The notes under the pieces are model-generated. The model was not told the origin of the DNA and searched no databases. It worked only from the letters and a program-made list of their open reading frames with translations. Below are positions 1-7,271 of a stretch of 7,987 nt of DNA, in pieces. Position numbers and translations under genes: made by a program. The stretch is from Balneolaceae bacterium. Its GTDB lineage: Bacteria > Bacteroidota > Rhodothermia > Balneolales > Balneolaceae. The number at the start of each line of letters is the position of its first letter. Positions within the stretch are counted from its first letter, which is position 1. The stretch spans positions 1 to 7,987 of the forward strand of contig SLGL01000243.1 in the NCBI GenBank assembly GCA_007123785.1. The letters are read 5' to 3'.

Positions 1-236
1 CTGTTTGCTCTCTTAATTACGTATTAATAGTTAGAGAGGTAAATTTTAGATTTATCGGCGAAGTATAACCTGGATGCCTCATGCATAGCTGTGTGAATAT
101 CAGCCGGAATAAAATAATAAAAGCAAGAATATAATTGATTTAATATTATAACTGGTGCAAGCGTCCAGCCTTGTCTCGCTTGTTTGCCCGCATTTGCCGA
201 ATTTTAATATGAGCTCACTACTTCAATACAAAAGAA

Positions 237-1352
237 ATGAAAACAAGCCAAACAATCTCAGCTTTAACCATATTTATAATTGTGCTGTTCATCATAACAG
301 CCTGCAAAGAGTCTTTTTTAGACAGCCTTGACCTGCCTGATGAAGTTGAACTTACACACCTACCGGTTAATGTATCACAAATGCTGGTTTTTGATCCGAA
401 GGGACAGGTACGCGGAGTACCAAAAATGCATGGAGGGTTCAGACATCTGAATCCATTTGTATTTCCGGCAAGTGTACCGGTGTATGCCATGGGAGACGGG
501 TACATTATCAACATTGAAAAAGAGTTCAGAACCATACCTCCACACGGCCCTCCTGATTTGGTTGGAACGGATTATGATGATTTTACCCTCGACATCGTTT
601 ACACCAAAGATGTGGGTGGCTATTATGGGCATATTTCAGCTCTAAACGAGGATATTCTTGAGCAGGCCGGTGAAATAAGAGAAGGCCGCGGAAGGCAAAA
701 CCGGGTTAAAATAAAAATAACAGCCGGTCAGATTGTAGGTTATATTGGCCCTCATGAAGGTATTGATATAGGGATGTATGACTATTCGAGGGAGCATTAT
801 TTTGCCAATCCCAAATGGTATGGCCGCCAGTACCGCTCGGCGGTTTGCTATACTGACTATCTCCCTGAAGGCATGGTGGATGAAATCTGGGAAATCAATC
901 CCCGAACCGTAGAACCGAGATGTGGGAAGATAGCCTACGATAAGGAAGGAACCATTGCAGGTAATTGGTTCCTGGAAGGTGCAAAGGAGATAACTGAATG
1001 GAGTAAGCAACTGTTTTTTGCCCGGCATGAAGTGTATGGAGATCGAATAACCATTGTTGATGCAAGTCCGTTGCTGGATGGTGATTTTATGTTAAGCGGA
1101 AGCTTAGATCCACATACATGGTGGATAATTGGTAACGAGCCTGAGCCCGAAAGCATAACCGTCAGCTCGGGGGCAGTAAAATTTGAGGTTGCAACACCGT
1201 GGAGGGTTTTGCGCTATGAAGATCCGCCGGTTGAGGGAACCGTAATGGTTCAATTGATAGATTCGGAAACACTGCAATATGAATGGTTTGAAGATAAGCT
1301 TGCAAGTGAAGTTTCGGGGTTCACCGGCAATTCCAGAATTTATAAGCGGTAA
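237..1352 (+). CDS. Lipoprotein with degenerate M23 (LytM-like) domain, paralogue A (LpA)
   Basis: This 371-aa protein is a predicted envelope lipoprotein. Residues 1-22 are a signal peptide with a hydrophobic core, ending in lipobox I-T-A-C with C23 as the lipidated residue. THLPV (40-44) is shared with its paralogue LpB. Residues about 60-185 follow the order of an M23 peptidase: HGG at 65-67, VPVYAMGDGYI (80-90) like the strand after the first metal ligand, YYGHIS (129-134), ITAGQIVGYIG (161-171) like the family's K.GQ.IG segment, and GIDIG (175-179) where M23 enzymes have HxH. The HxxxD aspartate position is R69 and the HxH is absent, so peptidase activity is unlikely. A C-terminal region (about 225-371) contains EPRCG (226-230), GTIAGNWFLEG (238-248) and a final GFTGNSRIYKR. 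C204 and C229 may form a disulfide. The start at 237 has no clear Shine-Dalgarno sequence, only A-rich sequence, but it is the only start that gives a full signal peptide. The gene converges on the kinase gene and no clear terminator hairpin is visible in 1353-1460. The coding call is firm; the fold is inferred from motif order. Confidence 0.88.
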   Translation: MKTSQTISALTIFIIVLFIITACKESFLDSLDLPDEVELTHLPVNVSQMLVFDPKGQVRGVPKMHGGFRHLNPFVFPASVPVYAMGDGYIINIEKEFRTIPPHGPPDLVGTDYDDFTLDIVYTKDVGGYYGHISALNEDILEQAGEIREGRGRQNRVKIKITAGQIVGYIGPHEGIDIGMYDYSREHYFANPKWYGRQYRSAVCYTDYLPEGMVDEIWEINPRTVEPRCGKIAYDKEGTIAGNWFLEGAKEITEWSKQLFFARHEVYGDRITIVDASPLLDGDFMLSGSLDPHTWWIIGNEPEPESITVSSGAVKFEVATPWRVLRYEDPPVEGTVMVQLIDSETLQYEWFEDKLASEVSGFTGNSRIYKR

Positions 1353-1460
1353 ATATGTGATGGGTGTGAGTTTTTTGTCTTGAGAATACAAACAACATTT
1401 AAAATAAAATCTGCCAATATTCCCTTTAAATAATCATGTATTTTCAATACTGAACCTTAC

Positions 1461-4301
1461 TTATTGGGAAGCTGTGATACCGGTTGCGACAGCCTTCATC
1501 CGAAGAGTGCCTGGGTGCGTGGGACCGAAGATATCCATGTATGCTGAAAGTGCCATTGGTGCGTATCTATGAGCATCGGGGTCATTACTGTTGTTTAAAA
1601 ACTCGGTATACGAGGCAAGCAGATGTGGCCATGCCAGTCCTGATGAGAATTCGTTGTTTTCCCCCAGAATGAATGCTTCTTCAAAAACCTGCTTAGCTTC
1701 ATCGATATTTCCAATCAGGGCCAATGCCTTTGCACGGTATTCCAACGTTGCAATCATTGAGTTTGCATCTGCATGATCCAAATTTTTATAGATTTCAAGT
1801 GCTTTATCGGCATAAGCCAGTGCTTCTTCAGGGCGTTTTTCGTCAAGGCGAATATCTGCGAAAAGGCGCATTACTGTTGCAATCATTGTATGATCAGGCC
1901 CCAGAATGTCAAGATACTGGTCAAGTGCTATTTGTGCCATGGCTTCAGCTTCAGCAAAGTTCCCAAGCCGGCTAAGTGGCCGAGCCATATTTGCTGAGAT
2001 AATCCCAAACCTGATGTCATCTTCTCCAAAAATTTTACTATTAATTTCACGCGACCGGGAATAATGGTGTATTGCACGTTCCCACTCCTCGGCATGACGA
2101 TAAGCCAGCCCCAAATTGTTATGGTTTGAAGCCACCCTGTTGTTTATGACATCGGGGTCGGCGTTATAGTTGATCTCTAATGCTTCATGTAAAAGTTCTA
2201 TGGCTTTGTCTAACTGGCCTGTATTGATAAGATTGATCGATAGATTATTTCGAATCACAGCACGCTGAGTGTCACCGGGTATATCTGCATAAATTTTATC
2301 GGCCAGCTCCATAGCTGTTTTTCTGTGTTCAGCAGCTGAAATGTGATCTCCATAGTATGCACGTATTCCGGCAAGGTTATTGTGCATATTCATACTCCAG
2401 CTTGGGGCTTCTTCAAGTGTAAGGTTTAAATTCAGAGCTTCCGTAAAGTAGTTTTCTGCATTACCGTGTTCTTGTTTGGCTACCAGTGCCCGGCCCATAC
2501 TATCCAGGTATCGGTAGAGAGCTTCAGGTTCCAGATCTTTCTTCTTCCGTGCCAGTGTGAGTGCAGCTTCTGCAAGATCAGCCGATTCTGCAAGATGCCC
2601 CAATTCGCTCAGCGTAAATGTAAGATCGCGTACTACTGCTGAATGAAGTATGCCCGGTTTCAGGCCTTCTGATGTTAGCAGAGATTCAGCTTCCCTGAGA
2701 ACTTCAAGAGCTATTTCATGATCTCCGGTTTTTTTGTCAGTTAATGCAATTGTGTGCATGGCTTTCACTTGTAATTCAACCTCTCCGATGGTATTGGCCA
2801 GATCAAGTCCTTCTCTCAGCAGGTTTTTTGCAGTATCATATTCTCCAATACGCTGGTTCAGATTTCCCAATAAAACCAGCATGTCGGATCGCATAGCAGG
2901 GTTTCCGTCGAAAGCATTTCCAATACGCAGAGCACCATTGGCAAGCAGATCGCGTGCTGAGGGTATTTCACCCTGGGCGATATCAGGGTCGTTAGCATTG
3001 AACATCTCTATCAAAAAATCAGTAACCTGTTCCGCTTTATTTGCCTCTGTAACGGCACGGTCTCGTTCCTCAAGTGTAATAGCCTGCTGGTGAAGCAATG
3101 CCAAAAATAATCCTGTAATGATAATCAATACAGTTGCTGTAACGGCAACTCCCGCCTTATGCCTGCTCACAAATTTTTGTATGCGATAGATCCTGGTTGC
3201 AGGCCGGGCCGATATCGGGAGGCCTTTTCCATAGCGGCGGATATCTTCCATGAATTCCTGTACAGAACCATATCGCTGTTCCGGTTCTTTTCTCAGAGCT
3301 TTAAGGCAGATTATATCCAGTTCACCTTTTATTTTGTCAGAAGTGATGGATGCTTTCTCAGAAGGCCGATCCGGCACTTTTTCACAAATCAGGCGTTCTG
3401 CTTCCGTCAGGCTTTTATCAGATAAATCGAAGGGAAGAGAGCCACTTAGAATTTCATAAAGTAAAATGCCGAGGCTATAGATATCGGTGCTGGTGGTGAT
3501 GATTCCCGTCCGGAACTGTTCGGGGGCCGCGTAAGCGGGTGTAAGTAAAGATATACCGGTTCGAGTGAGAGCGGGAATGGAGGGGTCATCATTGAGTAGT
3601 TTGGCGATTCCGAAGTCTAACAGTTTTGGCTGTCCGGTATTTTTGATAAGAATATTAGCCGGTTTCAGGTCCCGGTGCACAATCAGGTTTCTGTGAGCGT
3701 ATGCCACTGTTTCGCAAATCCTCAAAAACAGGTCCAGGCGCTGTTGAAGATTCAGATTATTTTCACTGTAGTATCGATTCAGCGGTTTGCCATCTACCAG
3801 TTCCATCACCATGTAGGGCCATCCTTCCGGGGTGATACCACCGTCAAAAACACGGGCAATATTCGGATGGTTCAGGTTAGCAAGAATTTGCCGTTCGTCC
3901 CGAAGCCTTCTGAAACGATCCTCACGATCAACACCGAACGGCTGCATCACTTTTACAGCAACCTGTTGTTTGAACTCACCATCGGTTCGCTCGGCCAGGT
4001 AAACGACACTCATACCGCCGCGGCCCACCTCCTTGGTAACTCTGTAACGATCTATGCTAAATTCCCGGTCTTTGAGGCTGTCGGCAATATCATGGATCAA
4101 CTCATCCGATTGAAAAAATTTATCCAGACCCGAATCAAGATAGTTCGGGACGCTATTTTCAGCCGCCAGCAGAGAAAGTACTTCTTTTTTTATATACGAA
4201 TCAGAAACAGATTCTTCGATAAACTGCAGTCTCTCATCCGGGTTCATTTCCAGCGTCAGATCCAGTATCCCTTCAATCTTCTTCCATGTTTTAGTATCCA
4301 T
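1461..4301 (-). CDS. PknB-type receptor Ser/Thr protein kinase with C-terminal TPR tail
   Basis: A 946-aa transmembrane serine/threonine kinase. Residues 1-80 are the helical leader common in this bacterial family (W..IEGILDLTLE..PDER, then EVLSLLAAE). The kinase domain spans about 86-355: glycine loop GRGGMSVVY (93-101), catalytic lysine in VAVKV (K117), likely helix-C glutamate E136, catalytic loop HRDLKPAN (209-216, D211), DFG (229-231) and APE (259-261). All key residues are present, so it should be active, with threonines 246, 248 and 254 in the activation segment as possible phosphosites. One hydrophobic helix lies at about 383-403, preceded by basic residues (R380, H381, K382), which fits kinase-in, tail-out topology. 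Residues about 405-946 are helical with TPR-like repeats, for example 475-505, 687-712 and 728-755. The late repeats carry the G-x-x-H spacing of kinesin-light-chain-type TPRs (GPDHT at 801-805, GPTHP at 926-930). The start is supported by GGGAG eight bases upstream. Relatives often neighbour an ECF sigma factor gene; none is seen here. The substrate is unknown. The gene lies between lipoprotein paralogues A and B, on the opposite strand. Confidence 0.96.
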   Translation of the reverse strand: MDTKTWKKIEGILDLTLEMNPDERLQFIEESVSDSYIKKEVLSLLAAENSVPNYLDSGLDKFFQSDELIHDIADSLKDREFSIDRYRVTKEVGRGGMSVVYLAERTDGEFKQQVAVKVMQPFGVDREDRFRRLRDERQILANLNHPNIARVFDGGITPEGWPYMVMELVDGKPLNRYYSENNLNLQQRLDLFLRICETVAYAHRNLIVHRDLKPANILIKNTGQPKLLDFGIAKLLNDDPSIPALTRTGISLLTPAYAAPEQFRTGIITTSTDIYSLGILLYEILSGSLPFDLSDKSLTEAERLICEKVPDRPSEKASITSDKIKGELDIICLKALRKEPEQRYGSVQEFMEDIRRYGKGLPISARPATRIYRIQKFVSRHKAGVAVTATVLIIITGLFLALLHQQAITLEERDRAVTEANKAEQVTDFLIEMFNANDPDIAQGEIPSARDLLANGALRIGNAFDGNPAMRSDMLVLLGNLNQRIGEYDTAKNLLREGLDLANTIGEVELQVKAMHTIALTDKKTGDHEIALEVLREAESLLTSEGLKPGILHSAVVRDLTFTLSELGHLAESADLAEAALTLARKKKDLEPEALYRYLDSMGRALVAKQEHGNAENYFTEALNLNLTLEEAPSWSMNMHNNLAGIRAYYGDHISAAEHRKTAMELADKIYADIPGDTQRAVIRNNLSINLINTGQLDKAIELLHEALEINYNADPDVINNRVASNHNNLGLAYRHAEEWERAIHHYSRSREINSKIFGEDDIRFGIISANMARPLSRLGNFAEAEAMAQIALDQYLDILGPDHTMIATVMRLFADIRLDEKRPEEALAYADKALEIYKNLDHADANSMIATLEYRAKALALIGNIDEAKQVFEEAFILGENNEFSSGLAWPHLLASYTEFLNNSNDPDAHRYAPMALSAYMDIFGPTHPGTLRMKAVATGITASQ

Positions 4302-4309
4302 AATTTAGA

Positions 4310-4314
4310 CTCCC
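4310..4314 (-). promoter_or_regulatory. Ribosome binding site of the kinase gene
   Basis: On the minus strand the sequence reads GGGAG, then eight bases (TCTAAATT), then ATG at 4301-4299. This supports the chosen start. The N-terminal leader it produces matches the usual leader of this kinase family. Confidence 0.7.
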
Positions 4315-4644
4315 GCGTTTTGCCTTTTTACTTCACATTGACCCTTCTTGTTTTGTTTGATTCGTGGTTTCAGGCTTTTCTGAGCATAATGTAATCAAGC
4401 AGGATGTAGAAATACAACATTTGAACCTATTCATTTCCTCAAATGCCGTTGATCACGTATCTAATAGTGAACACTGTAATCAATAAAAGAAATTTCGATA
4501 GAAGTACTAATTGAGGTGAGTAGCACACCTGAGAACCACTTAAGCGCCTGTAGTGTCGTCATTTTTTTATGATACTCACCATTATGTGAAGTATGTTTTT
4601 TTAAAACGATTATGATTATTATTGAAAACGCCTGACCTTTTTAC

Positions 4645-4650
4645 AGGAGG
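4645..4650 (+). promoter_or_regulatory. Strong Shine-Dalgarno site for LpB
   Basis: AGGAGG stands nine bases before the ATG at 4660. It fixes the start of LpB even though the resulting signal peptide has an unusually long polar N-region of about 16 residues. The other two lipoprotein genes lack such a site, so LpB may be translated more strongly. Confidence 0.85.
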
Positions 4651-4659
4651 ATTACAAAA

Positions 4660-5841
4660 ATGGAAATATCTAAACTCATACAAGATCAGTTTCAAACTAT
4701 ATCAAGATTGATCTTGATCCTTATGCTATTTCTTACAGGCTGTAGCAGTGCAACCGAGAGCAATTCTGATGAGGATTTCGGTGAATGTGAACCTGGCCCT
4801 TACTTTACCCACCTTCCGGTAGACCAGGAGCAAATCAACTACTTTCTTGTTCTTGGAAAACTAAGTCCGCCGGGTGATGTTTTCCCGCGGGGACAAACAG
4901 GTATTCAGTTAAAAAGAACAGGTTTAACTCCGGTCTATGCTGTGGGAGATGTAGAAATCAGATTTATTGAACGTTCCCGCTGGTTAAGCTCAGCATTCCG
5001 GGAGGGGCATTCAGACTATTCCATTTCGTTTGAAATCCCTGATTGCAGAGCTATTTATGGCAATTATGAGCATATGGATATCCTTGATGAAAGCCTTGAA
5101 GCTTACCTTGCAGATGCAGAGTGTGAAATCTATTCCACTGAATCAGAAACGATTGAGTCTTGCGGAACACGAGTAGAACTTCCGGTTTCGGCGGGAACCG
5201 TAATCGGGCAGGCTGGAGGTTTCTTTACAGGCCTTGATTTTGATTTGTTCGACAGGCGCGTTTATTTCGATTTTGTTGAAGTTGATCGCTACCCAATGGC
5301 GAGGTGGGCCATCTGTCCGCAGTATTTATTCATTGATCCGCTGCGAGATATTTTACTCGACAAGACCGGGAGATTTGAAACCAGGCGCACTGCTGAGCCC
5401 CGTTGCGGAACGATGGAGATCGACATTGCAGGTACAGCACAGGGGATGTGGGTACTGGATGGCCACGATGTTACATTGACTGCCCAACATTATGACAAGT
5501 TTTTTGCCCTTGCACCACATGAAATTGAACCTGAGAAGTATTTGGTTTTGGTTACAGCTCACTCTTCTTTTCGCATGTCAGGCAACTATCACTTGTTCCG
5601 GTTTGAGTTAGAAGAGAGCGGAAGGGTAAACAGGCGTTTTTCTGAGCTGGAGAGTGATGAAACCGTGTATTGTTACGAATCGGAAGCTTTTCACCACAAT
5701 GTTGTCAGTTTTTTGATGGCTTATGGTGCAGATGATAAGATAACCATCGAACGGGTAGATCATGAACCGGGCAGCAGCCCTTGTGCGGAAAGTGCTGAAT
5801 CGTGGGTTTTCTCTGAATCAGCGATAAAACTCATGAGGTAA
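4660..5841 (+). CDS. Lipoprotein with degenerate M23 (LytM-like) domain, paralogue B (LpB)
   Basis: A 393-aa lipoprotein and the most diverged of the three paralogues. The signal peptide ends in lipobox F-L-T-G-C with C28 lipidated, followed by a Ser/Glu/Asp-rich tether. THLPV (50-54) repeats the LpA motif. The M23-like region begins at RGQTGIQ (77-83), where the metal-binding His and Asp of HxxxD are both Gln (Q79, Q83). It continues with TPVYAVGD (90-97), YGNYEHMD (133-140), LPVSAGTVIGQAGG (174-187) and GLDFD (191-195) in place of HxH. No M23 zinc site can be assembled, so a structural or binding role is likely. Residues about 129-168 form an insert relative to LpC with cysteines 129, 155 and 168. 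C219 and C249 align with the LpA cysteine pair, and AEPRCG (245-250) and GTAQGMWVLDG (258-268) match LpA. The C-terminal GFTGN signature of LpA and LpC is missing. The stop codon is five bases before the foldback element. The relation to LpA is clear at protein level while the DNA has drifted, which points to an old duplication. Confidence 0.9.
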   Translation: MEISKLIQDQFQTISRLILILMLFLTGCSSATESNSDEDFGECEPGPYFTHLPVDQEQINYFLVLGKLSPPGDVFPRGQTGIQLKRTGLTPVYAVGDVEIRFIERSRWLSSAFREGHSDYSISFEIPDCRAIYGNYEHMDILDESLEAYLADAECEIYSTESETIESCGTRVELPVSAGTVIGQAGGFFTGLDFDLFDRRVYFDFVEVDRYPMARWAICPQYLFIDPLRDILLDKTGRFETRRTAEPRCGTMEIDIAGTAQGMWVLDGHDVTLTAQHYDKFFALAPHEIEPEKYLVLVTAHSSFRMSGNYHLFRFELEESGRVNRRFSELESDETVYCYESEAFHHNVVSFLMAYGADDKITIERVDHEPGSSPCAESAESWVFSESAIKLMR

Positions 5842-5846
5842 AATAG

Positions 5847-6071
5847 TTAAGTAACGTGAGTTCGGGATAAGAATGATGATAAATGGTTAAATACGTCATG
5901 TTGAGCCCGCCTGTGCCAAGGCTTCGGAGTACTGGTGCAATTTCGATGGTGCTTTTCCAGCGGAATGGAGTCGAAATATAGAGTTTTCGACTTCGTTCCG
6001 ACCAAAAAGCGATCGAAACTGCGCTCAAACTGACGAAGCATTTAATATTATCTCAAACTCACGTTATTTAA
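5847..6071. repeat. MITE-like foldback element with 24-bp terminal inverted repeats
   Basis: The 225 bp between LpB and LpC form one large inverted repeat. The outer 24 bases (5847-5870) match the reverse complement of 6048-6071 at 21 positions, and all three differences are transitions. The most conserved block is TAACGTGAGTT (5852-5862) against AACTCACGTTA (6056-6066). Inside, CGTCATGTTGAGC (5894-5906) mirrors GCTCAAACTGACG (6023-6035) at 11 of 13 positions, TTTCGAT (5941-5947) mirrors ATCGAAA (6012-6018), and GCTTTT (5951-5956) mirrors AAAAGC (6005-6010). TTAA occurs at both tips (5847-5850 and 6068-6071) and could be a target duplication, but it is itself palindromic and so ambiguous. No transposase is encoded. 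The features fit a non-autonomous transposable element or an interspersed intergenic repeat. As RNA it would fold into a long hairpin between two co-oriented genes. Family unknown. Confidence 0.8.
5961..6000. repeat. Central 16-bp stem-loop of the foldback element
   Basis: CGGAATGGAGTCGAAA (5961-5976) faces TTTCGACTTCGTTCCG (5985-6000) across an 8-base loop. Fourteen of 16 positions are Watson-Crick pairs and the other two are G-U pairs in plus-strand RNA, so the stem is unbroken in that transcript. No T-run follows, so it does not look like a standard intrinsic terminator. It could impede or stabilise read-through mRNA between LpB and LpC. Confidence 0.8.
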
Positions 6072-6111
6072 GAAGATTGTTAGGCATACCAATCACATAA
6101 ATTGTTACAAC

Positions 6112-7182
6112 ATGAAAACTATAAAGTTGTTAGCAATCCTTTTCCTGCTTGCCATCTTGATCGCCGCGTGCAGTGATAATCCGGCAAATGAAGACATTGA
6201 AGATCCTATCCCCGAATACAACGTTCACTTCACTCATACGCCGCTCGCTTTACCGGATGATCTGGTTCAAATTGCTCCCCAGGGTATTCATGGCCCGCCG
6301 AACCACACAGTGCCAAGAGCTCACATCGGAATGGAGTACCTGGACACAAACCTCCCGCGTGATGAATGGAATCTCAGGCATGTACCGGTTTATGCTCCCG
6401 CTGATGGTTTTGTTCGCATTGCATTCAGAGGTGATGATCACCAGATATTTGTCGGGGCAGACCCTGCTATTCCACATTCTCACAATTCCAACTGGTATCA
6501 CATAGGCCATATTCTGCTCAGGGATGATATTGATGTAGGTACGGAACTGAAGGCCGGGGAGATGATTGGCACAACCAGCTTGCTGGCCACCGGTATCGAT
6601 TTTGGTGTAGTGGATTATAGTCTGGAACTCTCTTATATCAATCCGGAGCGATATACCGATCGTTGGCGCTATGGGGCCAATCCACTACGATATTATGATG
6701 AACCGCTAAAATCCCAGTTTCTTGCCCTTGTTGACCGTGAAGACCAGGATAAGTACGGCAAGATTGATTACGATATCCCCGGGCGGCTCAGCGGCGGCTG
6801 GTTCCATGAAACACTGACCGAATTTGAAGGCAGCCAGATGCCGGAGGCGTGGTCTCGCAATCTGGCGTTTATGTATCATGCCAAATACCCGGATTTAAAA
6901 ATTCTCTCCTCGGGAGGTTGTGATGATTGTCCGTTACCCGCTTTTGGCTGGGTTGTACACCCGGACGATCCCGACTGGGGTGAAGTGAGTGTGGAAACCG
7001 GCCCGGTGATCTATCGGCTCTATTTTGGATTTGTTGATTGGGAAAATGAACAATGGTTCCCGCCTGCTTTTTGGGCAATGGTAGAGCTCTTTTCTGATGG
7101 TGAAATGTACCTTGAGGCATTTGAATCCCTGCAGGAAGCCGAAGCCGGATTTACGGGAAATCGGGTGAGATACATCAGATAG
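6112..7182 (+). CDS. Lipoprotein with degenerate M23 (LytM-like) domain, paralogue C (LpC)
   Basis: A 356-aa lipoprotein that keeps the M23 layout best. The signal peptide ends in L-I-A-A-C with C20 lipidated. THTPL (41-45) corresponds to THLPV of the paralogues. PRAHIGMEYLD (68-78) closely matches the M23 H-x-G-x-D motif, with E75 where Asp is usual. HVPVYAPADGFV (90-101), YHIGHI (129-134), ELKAGEMIGTTS (145-156) and GIDFGVVD (161-168) follow, the last replacing the zinc-binding HxH. Only one of the three usual zinc ligands (H71) is unchanged, so activity is doubtful, although E75 could still bind metal. The C-terminal half has GKIDYDIPGRLSGGWF (216-231), matching LpA, and ends in GFTGNRVRYIR. 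The cysteine pair shared by LpA and LpB is absent; instead there is a unique C270-D-D-C273. There is no Shine-Dalgarno sequence before the ATG. The start is chosen because it gives a complete signal peptide. The gene follows LpB on the same strand but the foldback element intervenes, so co-transcription is uncertain. Confidence 0.92.
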   Translation: MKTIKLLAILFLLAILIAACSDNPANEDIEDPIPEYNVHFTHTPLALPDDLVQIAPQGIHGPPNHTVPRAHIGMEYLDTNLPRDEWNLRHVPVYAPADGFVRIAFRGDDHQIFVGADPAIPHSHNSNWYHIGHILLRDDIDVGTELKAGEMIGTTSLLATGIDFGVVDYSLELSYINPERYTDRWRYGANPLRYYDEPLKSQFLALVDREDQDKYGKIDYDIPGRLSGGWFHETLTEFEGSQMPEAWSRNLAFMYHAKYPDLKILSSGGCDDCPLPAFGWVVHPDDPDWGEVSVETGPVIYRLYFGFVDWENEQWFPPAFWAMVELFSDGEMYLEAFESLQEAEAGFTGNRVRYIR

Positions 7183-7271
7183 TGAATTGTCTGTTTAAAA
7201 GTTGAACATATAAATGTGATGTGAAAATTTAGGTAGTAAAACTTTTTGATTTCCATTCCGTAATTTTGATT

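Larger units (their letters stand above)
4302..4659. other. Divergent intergenic region between the kinase and LpB genes
   Basis: This 358-bp AT-rich stretch holds no convincing gene. It must contain the 5' signals of two divergently transcribed genes, the kinase to the left and lipoprotein LpB to the right. I could not identify a clear sigma-70 promoter pair or a Bacteroidota TAnnTTTG element. Visible structure consists of a GGTGAGTA/TACTCACC inverted pair (4515-4522 and 4573-4580), a small AGGTG/CACCT hairpin (4514-4518 and 4526-4530) that would compete with it, and a T7/A4 tract at 4595-4607. A shared regulatory site is possible given the divergent layout but is not demonstrated. Confidence 0.6.

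Noticed and set aside
130..135. TATAAT upstream of LpA as a sigma-70 -10 box
   Set aside because: No TTGACA-like box lies 16-18 bases upstream, and the surroundings are so AT-rich that the match is expected by chance.
1353..1460. Bidirectional terminator between LpA and the kinase gene
   Set aside because: The convergent spacing makes one likely, but I found no stem of useful length followed by a T-run on either strand.
3675..4394. A 239-codon plus-strand open frame opposite the kinase domain
   Set aside because: It is antisense to the catalytic motifs of a clearly real kinase, and its composition and lack of any domain fit a shadow frame.
5831..6041. Two overlapping minus-strand open frames of 64-65 codons
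   Set aside because: They lie inside the foldback element and read straight through its inverted repeats. They have no ribosome site and resemble no protein, so they are by-products of the repeat.
429..6618. Calling the three lipoproteins active M23 endopeptidases
   Set aside because: None retains both HxxxD and HxH, so the catalytic zinc site cannot be built from visible residues.
7261..7268. TAATTTTG, an exact match to the Bacteroidota -7 element TAnnTTTG
   Set aside because: The nearest upstream TTG (7246-7248) leaves only 12 bases, against the 19-21 expected, so the promoter pair is incomplete. A single 8-base match in AT-rich DNA is weak.
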